A stretch of DNA of 64,000 nucleotides from Paenirhodobacter populi (GCF_004022215.1 NZ_SAUZ01000002.1:186001-250000); one strand, 5' to 3'. Counted from the first letter of the stretch, positions 36,899 through 47,894 are shown. Made by a program: numbers and translations. Notes: generated by a model from the sequence alone, not told the origin.

Positions 36899-38200
36899 AT
36901 GTCGTCCGTGCCCGAAGTATCGCCGCTCCGTCTTGGTATCGCGGGGCTCGGCACCGTGGGCATTGGCACCGTCCGCATCGTGCAGGAACATGCGGCGCTG
37001 ATCGCCGCGCGCACCGGGCGTGCGGTGACGATCTCGGCCGTCTGCGCGCGCGATCCGCGCAAGAACCGCGATGCGGATCTGTCGGGTTATGCTTGGGAAA
37101 GCGATGCGGTCGCGCTGGCCCTGCGCGATGATGTCGATGTCTTCGTCGAACTGATGGGCGGGCACGAGGGGGCGGCGAAGGCCGCGACCGAGGCCGCGCT
37201 GAAGGCCGGCAAGGATGTGGTGACGGCGAACAAGGCGCTGCTGGCCCATCACGGGCAGGCGCTGGCCGAGCTGGCGGAAGGCGCTGGCCGCGTGATCCGG
37301 TTCGAGGCTGCCGTCGCCGGCGGCATCCCGGTGATCAAGACCCTGACCGAGGGCCTTGCGGGCAATGCGATCCGCCGGGTGATGGGGGTGATGAACGGCA
37401 CCTGCAACTATATCCTGACGCGGATGGAAAGCGCGGGCCTGCCCTACGAGACGGTCTTTGAGGAAGCGCGGCAGCTGGGCTATCTGGAGGCGGACCCGAC
37501 GCTTGACGTGGGCGGGATCGACGCGGGGCACAAGCTTGCGATCCTTGCCGCGATCGCCTTTGGCACCAAGGTCAGCTTTGCCGGGGTGACGCTGGAGGGG
37601 ATCGAGAAGATCTCGATCGACGATATCCGCCGCGCCGACGACATGGGCTACAAGATCAAGCTCTTGGGTGTTGCGCAGATGACCGGGCGGGGGCTGGAAC
37701 AGCGGATGATGCCCTGCCTCGTGCCCGCGGCCTCGCCGCTGGGGCAGTTGCAGGGCGGCACCAACATGGTCGTGCTCGAAGGCGATGCGGTCGGGCAGAT
37801 CGTGCTGCGCGGCCCGGGGGCGGGGGCGGGGCCGACGGCCTCGGCGGTGATGGCGGATGTGATCGACCTCGCACGCGGCGTGCGGCTGCCAGTCTTCGGC
37901 CAGCCGGCCACGACGCTGGCGGAACCCGAGGTCGCTGTGACCTCGACGCCCGCGCCCTATTATCTGCGGCTCGAACTCTTGGACAAGCCCGGCGCGCTGG
38001 CCAAGGTAGCGACGATTCTGGGCGAGGCGGGGGTGTCGATCTCGCGCCTGCGGCAGTATGGCCATTCCGACCAGACCGCCCCGGTGCTGATCGTCACGCA
38101 CAAGACCACCCGCGATGCGATCGACCATGCGATCGGCAATCTGCCGTCGACCGGCGTGCTGGCGGGGGATATCGTCGCGCTGCGGATCGAAGAGGTCTGA
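36899..38200 (+). CDS. hom: Homoserine dehydrogenase
   Basis: NAD(P)H-dependent step from aspartate semialdehyde to homoserine for threonine and methionine. Rossmann motif GIAGLGTVGIGTV, catalytic region GGIPVIKTLTEGLAGN with MNGTCNYILTRM and YLEADPTLDVGGIDAGHK, and a C-terminal ACT domain (YYLRLELLDKPGALAKVATI) for feedback by threonine. 433 residues; monofunctional type. ATG 36899 begins the family-like sequence. glpX follows 105 bases later with its own predicted promoter. Confidence 0.96.
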   Translation: MSSVPEVSPLRLGIAGLGTVGIGTVRIVQEHAALIAARTGRAVTISAVCARDPRKNRDADLSGYAWESDAVALALRDDVDVFVELMGGHEGAAKAATEAALKAGKDVVTANKALLAHHGQALAELAEGAGRVIRFEAAVAGGIPVIKTLTEGLAGNAIRRVMGVMNGTCNYILTRMESAGLPYETVFEEARQLGYLEADPTLDVGGIDAGHKLAILAAIAFGTKVSFAGVTLEGIEKISIDDIRRADDMGYKIKLLGVAQMTGRGLEQRMMPCLVPAASPLGQLQGGTNMVVLEGDAVGQIVLRGPGAGAGPTASAVMADVIDLARGVRLPVFGQPATTLAEPEVAVTSTPAPYYLRLELLDKPGALAKVATILGEAGVSISRLRQYGHSDQTAPVLIVTHKTTRDAIDHAIGNLPSTGVLAGDIVALRIEEV

Positions 38201-38233
38201 TCCGCGCCTTTCCGCCCGCCTGCCTGCCCGGCC

Positions 38234-38262
38234 TTGCCAGCGCCGGGGCAGCCCGCTAGCTG
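38234..38262 (+). promoter_or_regulatory. Predicted glpX promoter
   Basis: TTGCCA (38234-38239), a 17-base spacer and TAGCTG (38257-38262), 43 bases before the glpX start. Confidence 0.45.
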
Positions 38263-38305
38263 TCCCCGAAATCACCCATTGGTGTGTAGCCCGCAGGAGC
38301 CGAAG

Positions 38306-39247
38306 ATGATCGCCCCGATCGATTTCAATGACCGCATGCTGTCGCTTGGCCTCGCGCGGGTGTCCGAGGCGGCGGCCCATGCCGCGGCCGCGCTGATCGG
38401 GCGCGGCGATGCAGCGGCGGCGAACCGGGCCGCGGTCGAGGCGATGCGCGAACAGCTCAACATGCTCGACATCGACGGGACGGTGGTGATCGGCGAGGGC
38501 GGCCGGGACGAAGCGCCGATGCTCTATCTCGGCGAGAAGGTCGGCAACGGCAAGGGGCCGGCGGTGGATATCGCGCTGGATGCGTTGCAGGGCGCGCGGC
38601 TGACGGCGCGGGACATGCCGAATGCGATGACGGTGATCGCCATGGCGCCGGCGGGGACGCTGCTGCCCGCGCCGGATACCGGGATGGAGAAGCTGGCGAT
38701 CGGCCCGGGCTATGCGCCGGATCTGATCGGGCTGGAGATGAGCCCGGAGGAGCGGGTGCTGACGCTGGCCGAGGCGCGGGGCGTGCGGGTCGGGGATATC
38801 ACCTGCTGCGTGCTCGACCGGCCACAGAATGCCGGGCTGATCGGCGCGTTGCGCGAGACGGGTGCGGCGGTCCGGCTGATGGCGGATGGCGATCTGGCAG
38901 GCGTGATCGACTGTGCCGAGCCCGCGCTGACCGGCATCGATGTCTACATGGGGTCGGGCCGCGCGCCGGAGACGGTTCTGGCGGCGGCGGCGCTGAAATG
39001 CATGGGCGGGCAGGTCTGGGCGCGGTTCGTGCCGGATGCCGGTCTGGCTGAACCGGGCCGGGTCTACCGGCGCGACGATCTGGCAAGCTCGGACGTGATC
39101 TTCGCCGCGACGGGGGTGACGAGCGGCTCGATCCTGCGCGGCGTGCGCCGCGCGCCGCATTTCATCGAGACCGAAACGATCCTGATGCGCTCCAAGACCG
39201 GGTCGCTGCGGCGGATGATCTATCGCAACCCGGTGCGCCCGGCCTAG
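38306..39247 (+). CDS. glpX: Class II fructose-1,6-bisphosphatase
   Basis: GlpX-type metal-dependent phosphatase of gluconeogenesis (and, in autotrophs, the Calvin cycle; the related dual enzyme also cleaves sedoheptulose bisphosphate). GTVVIGEGGRDEAPMLYLGE, AVDIALDALQGARL and ATGVTSGSILRGV are typical. 313 residues, CAGGAG precedes ATG 38306. It meets the TadE-like gene tail to tail: the four bases CTAG at 39244-39247 give a stop codon on both strands. Confidence 0.93.
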   Translation: MIAPIDFNDRMLSLGLARVSEAAAHAAAALIGRGDAAAANRAAVEAMREQLNMLDIDGTVVIGEGGRDEAPMLYLGEKVGNGKGPAVDIALDALQGARLTARDMPNAMTVIAMAPAGTLLPAPDTGMEKLAIGPGYAPDLIGLEMSPEERVLTLAEARGVRVGDITCCVLDRPQNAGLIGALRETGAAVRLMADGDLAGVIDCAEPALTGIDVYMGSGRAPETVLAAAALKCMGGQVWARFVPDAGLAEPGRVYRRDDLASSDVIFAATGVTSGSILRGVRRAPHFIETETILMRSKTGSLRRMIYRNPVRPA

Positions 39248-39855
39248 TGATCGGCGTTCCAGACCGTGCGGGGGCCACGCGGGCGGGTGACGATGAATTC
39301 GTGGAAGGTCAGCCGCGAGGTCAGCCCCGCCGCAATCGGAACCGAGCCGCCAAGCGACAGATCGCGGTCGCCGATGCCGAAGACCGGCAGGTAGGTGTAG
39401 ACGGTTTCCAGCACCACCGCCGAATCCCCGGCCGCCATCATCGGAATGCGGTGCGCACGCGCGTCGAGCGTTTCCTGCGTCAGCGCGACATGTCCGCCCG
39501 TCGCGTGGGACTGGTCGAGGCGCATCGGCTTGCTCACGCCATCGCAGCTCTGCATGTCCTCGGGCGTCGCGGGGCAGGAAATCAGCGTGATCCGCAGCCA
39601 GCTCCGGTCCGTGGCGCGGATGCCGACGAACTGGTCGAACAGACGTTTCGTCCCGTCGATATAGGTCGGGCCGATCGCCGCCTTCTGCCGCGAGACCAGA
39701 TCCGCCATCGTGTAGGAGGCCGAGCTGATCCGCGCCTTGATCCGGAAGGCGTCGTAGAATTCATAGGCGGCCATGAACCAGCCCAGCAGCAGCACGCCGC
39801 CCAGCAGGCCCTCGATCGCGACATTCCCGTCCTCGCGCCGCCAGAAGCCGCTCAT
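39244..39855 (-). CDS. TadE-like pseudopilin/pilus assembly protein
   Basis: A 203-residue protein with one N-terminal membrane helix (EDGNVAIEGLLGGVLLLGWF) after a short charged head; the Glu inside the hydrophobic segment is typical of TadE/TadF pseudopilins cut by a prepilin peptidase. The remainder would be outside the membrane. It is the last of three overlapping genes (four-base overlap with the one upstream). No other tad/cpa gene is in the window. Confidence 0.7.
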   Translation of the reverse strand: MSGFWRREDGNVAIEGLLGGVLLLGWFMAAYEFYDAFRIKARISSASYTMADLVSRQKAAIGPTYIDGTKRLFDQFVGIRATDRSWLRITLISCPATPEDMQSCDGVSKPMRLDQSHATGGHVALTQETLDARAHRIPMMAAGDSAVVLETVYTYLPVFGIGDRDLSLGGSVPIAAGLTSRLTFHEFIVTRPRGPRTVWNADH

Positions 39856-40400
39856 GACGCGGTTCCCGTGTTGCGCGGCTCGTTGACGAAGACGGTGACG
39901 GTGCTCAGCGTGAACCGCCCCGACCCGTCGAGCCGCAGCGCCTTCGCCAGCGGATCGATCCCCGACATCGGTTTCAGCCGCAGGCAGGCGCGCAGCGCCA
40001 TGACGCGATTGCCCGTCGAGGTGTCGAAGACCGGCTCATGTGCCTCATCGGCGATGAAATCGGCGCAGTGCGGCGCATCGGGGTTGTCGAGCGACCAGGT
40101 GGCGGTGTCGACGGGGAATACCTCGACCGAAAGATTGTCGCGGCAGCCGGAGACGAAGGCGATCACGGAGCAGATCCGGTTCCGCAGCGCCTCATGCGTG
40201 GGCACCTCGGCATTGCCAAGCCGCAGGTCGCGCGTCGCCACATCCACCGCCCGGTCGAGCAGCACCTGCCGCATGTTCAGCACCATCAGCTCGACCGAGG
40301 CGAGCAGGATCATGAAGAACACCGGGATCCAGAAAATCGTGGGCAGGGTGACGGCCCCGTCGTCGCGGGACCGGTCTTTGGTGGAGCGGGTCATGAACAT
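39852..40400 (-). CDS. TadF/TadE-like pseudopilin
   Basis: A 182-residue protein with a charged N-terminus, one hydrophobic segment (PTIFWIPVFFMILLASVELM) containing the TadE/F-type Glu, and a periplasmic domain with two or more Cys (ICSVIAFVSGC). It starts one base after the vWA gene stop; ATG 40394 is an alternative start. Together with its neighbours it probably serves a Flp/Tad surface structure. Confidence 0.65.
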   Translation of the reverse strand: MFMTRSTKDRSRDDGAVTLPTIFWIPVFFMILLASVELMVLNMRQVLLDRAVDVATRDLRLGNAEVPTHEALRNRICSVIAFVSGCRDNLSVEVFPVDTATWSLDNPDAPHCADFIADEAHEPVFDTSTGNRVMALRACLRLKPMSGIDPLAKALRLDGSGRFTLSTVTVFVNEPRNTGTAS

Positions 40401-40401
40401 C

Positions 40402-42063
40402 TCAGTTCGTCAGCCGCAGCGCGCTGATCGCGGCGGCGATGGAGGTGAAGGCATCCGTCAGTCCGGAGGCCGTGACGCTGTAGGCATAGCCCTCGTCGGT
40501 GGCGCAGGCGCGCAGGATGTTCACGCCCTCGGGTGGGGCATCCACCGCGACGGTGAAGACATGGATCCCGCGCGCCGGATCCTTGGCCGCCGCGCAGAGG
40601 TTGCGCAGCGCGGCGTCCTTTTGCGCGAATTCCGACTGCACCGCCATCTCGTCATAGATCGCGGTCTTGGACACGCCGGTCGCGGCGTTGCGGGGAGGAT
40701 AGATGAAGGTGTTGATAACATATTGCAGGGTATAGTTCTTGCCCCAGATCGTCTGCCAGGTGATCTGCGACAGCGTGCCGGAGATGGCGTTCTTGCTGTA
40801 CCACTTCTTGTCCGACAGGTTGTAATAGGGGGCGGATCGCCCCTCGACGTAATAATAGAGCGCCTTCAGATCGGTGGTGGAGGCGCTGAAGGCGCTGCTG
40901 CCGCGGGTGGAATAGAAGGGGGACGGGCCGGTGCGATACGCCGGCATGGTGGAATAGGACCGGGTGTTTTCCCCGTCCGTCATCAGTACCATCACCTTCA
41001 TCGCCGCGCGCGATAGATCGCCATCCCCGTCGCCATAGTCGAAGGGCCGCCCCGCCAGCGCAACGCGCGAGGCGTCCCTCGCGATCAGCCGGTCCAGCGC
41101 CGGGCGCATCGCCGGGTCGAGCAGCGCGAAGCCCCACCGCGCGCCCACGTCGATCGCCGTATCGCCGCCGGGGGCAAGGGCGTTGATCTTTGCCTCCAGC
41201 AATGTCCGGTCGCCGGAAAAGGCCAGCACGTTGGCAGGAGCGTTTTCCTGACAGTTCAGGATACCGCCCGAGGTCGGGACCGAGGCCGGATAGCCCCAGT
41301 AATCGAAACTGTCGCCATACATGGTGCGCTGCAATTCGGCATCGGCATCGATGGCGATATCCGTATCGGGCAGGATCTGCACATCGGCGCAGGTGTTTTT
41401 CGCGTGATCCGTCGACAGATGCAGCACCCCGGCCAGTTCCGACCCCAGCACGACCTGCTGGTTGTAGGGCACGACCGAGACCGACAGCCGCCCGTCCGCC
41501 GCGCCCTCGGGCTGCACGGTTTCGAACATCTGCCGCACGAAGCGCAGCGCGGCGGGGCGAAGCTGCTCCATCCGCGTGGGGGAAACGCCGCTGGCGCCGG
41601 AATAGATGTTGAAATTCATCGAGCCGGAAATATCCAGCACCAGCGCGATTTCCACATTGCCGATCGATTCCTCGGCCTGGCTGGCGGCGTTCACGCGCAG
41701 GCTGTCCATGCCGATCAGCGGCCCGAAGATGGTGGTCAGCCCGTCCGTCGCGCTCAGGCTGACGCGGCGCCATTGCCGCAGCGCGCCTTCCTCGACGATG
41801 GGCGTGACGTTCAGATAGCCGAGCCCGGCCTTGTCCAGATAATCGCGCACCACCTCGGCGGGCGGCAGATCCTGCGCGAGCGAGGCCGAGGCCAGCGCCG
41901 CCCGGTCGAGCGTGTTCTGCACGCGCACGCGCAGCTCCTCCTGCCGGACCAGATCGACGGTGATGCCGATGCAGATCATCATCATCAGGAATATCTGCAA
42001 TGCGAGGGGAATCAGCGCGCCGTCCTCTCCGCGCAGGAACCGCCGGATTTTCTGGCCGATCAT
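40402..42063 (-). CDS. TadG-like protein with von Willebrand A domain
   Basis: A 553-residue protein with an N-terminal membrane helix (PLALQIFLMMMICIGITVDL) of the TadG type and a large vWA domain with the MIDAS motif DISGSMN (about residue 140) and MTDGENTRSY. TadG proteins help form or anchor Flp pili. First of the three-gene tad-like unit, divergent from dnaG. The rest of the tad locus is not here. Confidence 0.8.
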   Translation of the reverse strand: MIGQKIRRFLRGEDGALIPLALQIFLMMMICIGITVDLVRQEELRVRVQNTLDRAALASASLAQDLPPAEVVRDYLDKAGLGYLNVTPIVEEGALRQWRRVSLSATDGLTTIFGPLIGMDSLRVNAASQAEESIGNVEIALVLDISGSMNFNIYSGASGVSPTRMEQLRPAALRFVRQMFETVQPEGAADGRLSVSVVPYNQQVVLGSELAGVLHLSTDHAKNTCADVQILPDTDIAIDADAELQRTMYGDSFDYWGYPASVPTSGGILNCQENAPANVLAFSGDRTLLEAKINALAPGGDTAIDVGARWGFALLDPAMRPALDRLIARDASRVALAGRPFDYGDGDGDLSRAAMKVMVLMTDGENTRSYSTMPAYRTGPSPFYSTRGSSAFSASTTDLKALYYYVEGRSAPYYNLSDKKWYSKNAISGTLSQITWQTIWGKNYTLQYVINTFIYPPRNAATGVSKTAIYDEMAVQSEFAQKDAALRNLCAAAKDPARGIHVFTVAVDAPPEGVNILRACATDEGYAYSVTASGLTDAFTSIAAAISALRLTN

Positions 42064-42215
42064 GCTGGTTTTCGCTCCACCCGTTCACGCCGTTTCGCGG
42101 CACTATCGCCGGGGTTGTGGGCGAAATTGCGGCGCTGGCAAGGAAACCCCGGGGAGAGGTTTCCATCTGACTGCGGGGCCTCGACTCTTGCCGCGCGCGG
42201 ACCAATATAAGGGGC

Positions 42216-44183
42216 ATGAGCCTGCCGCCCGGTTTCCTTGATGAATTGCGCAATCGCGTCTCGATCTCGCAAGTGGTCGGGCGCAAGGTCGTATGGGACA
42301 TGCGCAAATCGAACCAGGCGAAGGGCGACATGTGGGCGCCATGCCCGTTCCATCAGGAAAAATCCGCCTCGTTCCATGTCGATGACCGCAAGGGCTATTA
42401 CTATTGCTTCGGCTGTCACGCGAAGGGGGACGCCCTGTCCTTCCTGCGCGAGACGGAGAATGTCGGCTTCATGGAGGCGGTCGAGATTCTGGCGCGCGAG
42501 GCCGGAATGACCATGCCCGCGCGCGACCCGAAGGCGGCCGAGCGCGCCGACCGGCGGACCGAGCTGACGCGGGTGATGGACGAGGCGGTCAAGTATTACC
42601 GCATGCAGCTGTCGACGCAGGCGGGGGCCGAGGCGCGCGCCTATATCCAGCGCCGCGGCCTGACGCCGGAAACGGTATCCCGGTTCGAGCTGGGCTTTGC
42701 CCCCGACCAGCGGCAGGGACTGTTCAACGCGCTGGTGCAAAAGGGCATCGCGGCGGAGCTGATCGTCGAAGCCGGGCTCTGCGCGAAACCGGATGACGGC
42801 GGCGCGCCCTATGACCGCTTCCGGGGCCGGATCATCTATCCGATCCGCGATGCGCGGGGGCGGGCGATTTCCCTTGGCGGCCGGGCGATGGACCCGAACG
42901 CGCGGGCGAAATACCTGAACGGGCCGGAGACGCCTTTGTTCGACAAGGGGCGGTCGCTCTACAACCACGGCCCGGCGCGGGAGGCCTGTGGCAAGGGCCA
43001 GCCGCTGATCGTCTGCGAAGGCTACATGGATGTGATCGCGCTGGCGCAGGCGGGCTTCGGCGGTGCGGTCGCGCCGCTTGGCACCGCGGTGACCGAGGAA
43101 CAGCTGCATCTGATGTGGCGCATCCATGACGAGCCGGTGATCGCGCTCGACGGCGATACGGCGGGGATCCGGGCGGCGATGCGGGTGGTCGATCTGGCGC
43201 TGCCGCTGCTGGAGGCGGGCAAGGCGCTGCGTTTTGCCATCCTGCCGGGCGGACAGGACCCGGACGAGCTGATCAAGGCGGGCGGCCCCGGCGCCATGCA
43301 AAGGGTGCTGGACGGGGCGCGGCCGATGGTCGACCTGCTCTGGCAGCGCGAGACCGAGGGCAAGGTCTTCGACAGCCCCGAACGGCGCGCCGCGCTGGAC
43401 AAATCCCTGCGCACGGCGATCAGCCGGATCCGCGACGCCTCGATCCGGCGTCACTACGGGGCCGAGGTGGACCGGCTGCGGCGCGATCTCTTCGGCTTCT
43501 CGGCGACGAGCGGGCAGGGGACGACGGGGCAGGGCTTCACCGCCTACCGCGAGGACCGGCCGTTCCGCCGCCGTCCCTTCGGGGCGAAACCGCCCGCGCT
43601 GCCGCTGCCCGCGACGCGCTCGACGCTTCTGGTCGCGGCGGAGGGGGAGGCGGTGCCCGACCATCTGCGCGAGGCGGTGATTCTGGCGATTCTCGCCACC
43701 CATCCCGCGCTGATTCCCGAATTCGAAAGCCAGCTCGAAACCATGCGCTTTTCCGATCCGGCGCATGAACGGCTGGCCGAGGCGATGCTTCAGGCCATCG
43801 GCGCCGGAGAGATCCTGCCCCGGATCATGCAGGCAGCGGGCGCCGACCTTGACAGATTGCTCCGCCAGCCCCATGTGCGAACCGCACCCCCGGTTCTGCG
43901 CCATGACGACACCGCCTTCGCGCGCATGTGTCTGGCAGAGGAGCTGGCCAAGGCCGAAGCCGCCCGCGCCGTTCGCGCCGAAGTGGCTGAAGCTGCGGAA
44001 GAACTTGAAGGTCTGGCCGACGAAGGCGTCACCTGGCGCCTGTCCGAGGCCAACCGTGCGCGCGAGCGTGCGGAGAGGTCGAAACTGGACGACACCAGCG
44101 ACATGGGCGAAGACCGCGCGGCATTGTCCGCACAGTTGCAGGCCCTGATCGACGGTGAAGTCTGGCGCAAAAGGAAAGGCTGA
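42216..44183 (+). CDS. dnaG: DNA primase
   Basis: Makes RNA primers at the replication fork. The N-terminal CHC2 zinc finger (CPFHQEKSASFHV, YYCFGCHAKGD), the TOPRIM domain (LIVCEGYMDVIALAQ, IALDGDTAG) and a C-terminal helicase-binding region are all present; 655 residues. The start ATG 42216 is preceded by AAGGGG at short distance. An inverted repeat GGAAACC/GGTTTCC lies at 42142-42164 in the divergent gap with tadG. rpoD follows after 156 bases, the classic dnaG-rpoD pairing without rpsU. Confidence 0.96.
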   Translation: MSLPPGFLDELRNRVSISQVVGRKVVWDMRKSNQAKGDMWAPCPFHQEKSASFHVDDRKGYYYCFGCHAKGDALSFLRETENVGFMEAVEILAREAGMTMPARDPKAAERADRRTELTRVMDEAVKYYRMQLSTQAGAEARAYIQRRGLTPETVSRFELGFAPDQRQGLFNALVQKGIAAELIVEAGLCAKPDDGGAPYDRFRGRIIYPIRDARGRAISLGGRAMDPNARAKYLNGPETPLFDKGRSLYNHGPAREACGKGQPLIVCEGYMDVIALAQAGFGGAVAPLGTAVTEEQLHLMWRIHDEPVIALDGDTAGIRAAMRVVDLALPLLEAGKALRFAILPGGQDPDELIKAGGPGAMQRVLDGARPMVDLLWQRETEGKVFDSPERRAALDKSLRTAISRIRDASIRRHYGAEVDRLRRDLFGFSATSGQGTTGQGFTAYREDRPFRRRPFGAKPPALPLPATRSTLLVAAEGEAVPDHLREAVILAILATHPALIPEFESQLETMRFSDPAHERLAEAMLQAIGAGEILPRIMQAAGADLDRLLRQPHVRTAPPVLRHDDTAFARMCLAEELAKAEAARAVRAEVAEAAEELEGLADEGVTWRLSEANRARERAERSKLDDTSDMGEDRAALSAQLQALIDGEVWRKRKG

Positions 44184-44206
44184 TGCCCATATTCCCGGCA
44201 AGACGC

Positions 44207-44286
44207 GAATCGCCCCCGAATCCCCATGATTCGGACCTGTGATTCGCCATGTTGATTCGATAGAACCGACCCGACCGATTCGATTC
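44207..44286 (+). promoter_or_regulatory. Cluster of seven GANTC sites before rpoD
   Basis: GAATC at 44207 and 44218; GATTC at 44228, 44241, 44254, 44277 and 44282. All seven are part of CGAATC/GATTCG hexamers, and the first five are 10-13 bases apart. GANTC is the target of the cell-cycle methyltransferase CcrM in alphaproteobacteria. A possible -10 TAGAAC lies at 44261-44266 among them. The region is the non-coding gap between dnaG and rpoD. Confidence 0.75.
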
Positions 44287-44339
44287 GCCGCCCCGCCCGC
44301 CGGAGCGGCACAAGCCTCAAAGCCCCAGCAGGAGCGCCC

Positions 44340-46349
<2,010 letters not shown>

Positions 46350-46354
46350 TCACA

Positions 46355-46377
46355 GCGCCCCCGCAAGGGGGCGTTTT
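46355..46377 (+). terminator. Rho-independent terminator of rpoD
   Basis: CGCCCCC-gcaa-GGGGGCG followed by TTTT, 6 bases after the rpoD stop codon. Confidence 0.9.
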
Positions 46378-46389
46378 CACGGAATACCC

Positions 46390-46872
46390 ATGATACTGCC
46401 CGATTTCCTCGGCCCCGGCCTGCGCGCCGTCTTTTGCGGCACGGCGGCGGGGCGCGTGTCGGCCGAACGCGGGCGCTATTACGCGGGGCCGGGCAACCGA
46501 TTCTGGCCGATCCTGCATCCGGCGGGCATCGTGCCCGAACCCCTTGCCGTCGGCGACGAGGCGCGGCTTCTGGCGCAAGGGATCGGGCTGACGGATATGG
46601 CGAAACTGGCCTTCGGACCGGACGCGGCGATCCCGCGCACCGCCTATGATCCGGCGCGCCTGCGGGATTTCCTGCTGCGCCATCGTCCCCGCAGCCTCGC
46701 CTTCAACGGCAAGAATGCCGCGCAGCGGTTCTTCGGCACGCAGGTGGCCTATGGGCCGCAGCCGGGGACCGAGATCCCCGTCTGGGTCCTGCCCTCGACC
46801 TCCGGCATGGCGCGGCGCTACTGGGATGCGCAGCCCTGGCACGATTTCGGCGCCTTCCTGAAAAACCTCTGA
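46390..46872 (+). CDS. mug: Mug/TDG-type mismatch-specific uracil-DNA glycosylase
   Basis: A 160-residue base-excision enzyme of the Mug/TDG branch of the UDG superfamily. The N-terminal motif GTAAGRVSAERGRYYAGPGN followed by RFWPIL is the active-site block, and LPSTSGMARRY is the motif 2 loop. It removes U or ethenocytosine opposite G. It starts 13 bases after the rpoD terminator, so it may get read-through or its own promoter. Confidence 0.85.
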   Translation: MILPDFLGPGLRAVFCGTAAGRVSAERGRYYAGPGNRFWPILHPAGIVPEPLAVGDEARLLAQGIGLTDMAKLAFGPDAAIPRTAYDPARLRDFLLRHRPRSLAFNGKNAAQRFFGTQVAYGPQPGTEIPVWVLPSTSGMARRYWDAQPWHDFGAFLKNL

Positions 46873-46892
46873 TCTTCCCGGGCTGAACTTCC

Positions 46893-46952
46893 CCGTCGTT
46901 TTTCCATAAATATCCCGGGGGTGAGGCTGAAAGCCGAGGGGGCAGCGCCCCC
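46893..46952 (-). repeat. Structured intergenic element, copy 6
   Basis: In minus orientation: GGGGGCGCTGCCCCC (46952-46938), hairpin GGCT-ttc-AGCC, CACCCCCGGGATATTT and ATGGAAAAACGACGG. The last 25 or so bases are the same as in copy 5. It lies between the convergent genes mug and the NmrA-like gene, where it could end transcription from either side. Confidence 0.85.
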
Positions 46953-47011
46953 TTCTCCCCATCCGCATATCCGCCGGAGTCCGATTCTGAAATCCCGGGG
47001 GCGCCACCCCT

Positions 47012-47875
47012 TCAGGGCAGCGCGCGCCGGATGGTTTCCTCGATCGGCTCGGTCGGATGGCCGATCAGCGTCGACAGATCCTTGCTTTCGGAATAGAGCG
47101 CACCCTTCGCCGCCCAGGCATCGCTGTCGGCGAGGATACCGGCGAAGGCCTCGGGCACGCCCACCTCGACCAGCGCCTCCTTGTAGTCGGCCTCGGACAT
47201 GTCGACATAGATCACGTTCTTGCCCGAGATGGCGAAAATGTTCTTCGCCAGATCGGTGAGGGTGAAGGCCGTATCCCCGGCCAGTTCATAGGTCGCGCCC
47301 TCATGGCCTTGGGCCGACAGCACGATCGCCGCCGCCTCGGCATAGTCGCGGCGCGGCGCGGTCGAGAACTTGCCTTCCCCGGCAGCCCCCAGATGCTTGC
47401 CCAGCTTCAGGTCGTTTTCCAGCGAGGCGAGCAGGTTTTCCGAATACCAGCCGTTGCGCAGGAAGGCATACGGGATCCCCGCATCGCGGATCATCTCCTC
47501 GGTCAGCCGGTGTTCGGCGGCCAGCGCCATGCCCGAATGTGCCGCGTCGAGGATCGAGGTATAGGCGATGAACCCGACCCCACTCGCCTTCGCCGCATCG
47601 ACCACATTGCGGTGCTGCCGCGCCCGCTGACCGACCGCCGAGCCCGAGATCAGCAAAAGCCGGCCGACCCCCTCGAAGGCGGCTTCGAGGCTTTCCGCAT
47701 CCTCGTAATCGCCGATCCGCGCGCCCAGGCCCTCGGCGCGCAATTCCTCGGCATCGGCTTCGCGCCGGACGAGGCCCAGGATCCGGTCCTCGGGCACCAG
47801 CGTGCGCAGATGCGCCAGCACCAGCCGTCCGAGCTGCCCGCTCGCCCCGGTCACCATGTAGAGAGTGTCAGCCAT
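47012..47875 (-). CDS. NmrA-type NAD(P)-binding protein (QOR2/YtfG-like)
   Basis: A 287-residue atypical short-chain dehydrogenase-like protein. Nucleotide motif MVTGASGQLGRLVLAHL at the N-terminus; the middle YTSILDAAHSGMALAAEHRL resembles quinone oxidoreductase 2, and the catalytic Tyr-x3-Lys of classical SDRs is absent, as usual for the group. Likely reduces quinones with NADPH. A TACATC-N10-GATGTA palindrome lies 20 bases upstream, suited to a dimeric regulator; no regulator gene is adjacent. Confidence 0.8.
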   Translation of the reverse strand: MADTLYMVTGASGQLGRLVLAHLRTLVPEDRILGLVRREADAEELRAEGLGARIGDYEDAESLEAAFEGVGRLLLISGSAVGQRARQHRNVVDAAKASGVGFIAYTSILDAAHSGMALAAEHRLTEEMIRDAGIPYAFLRNGWYSENLLASLENDLKLGKHLGAAGEGKFSTAPRRDYAEAAAIVLSAQGHEGATYELAGDTAFTLTDLAKNIFAISGKNVIYVDMSEADYKEALVEVGVPEAFAGILADSDAWAAKGALYSESKDLSTLIGHPTEPIEETIRRALP

Positions 47876-47894
47876 CGCAGGTCCCTTTCAACGA

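Noticed and set aside
36101-39160. Open frame of 1019 codons on the minus strand across recJ, hom and glpX
   Set aside because: Antisense shadow of hom and glpX, and out of frame with recJ where they overlap.
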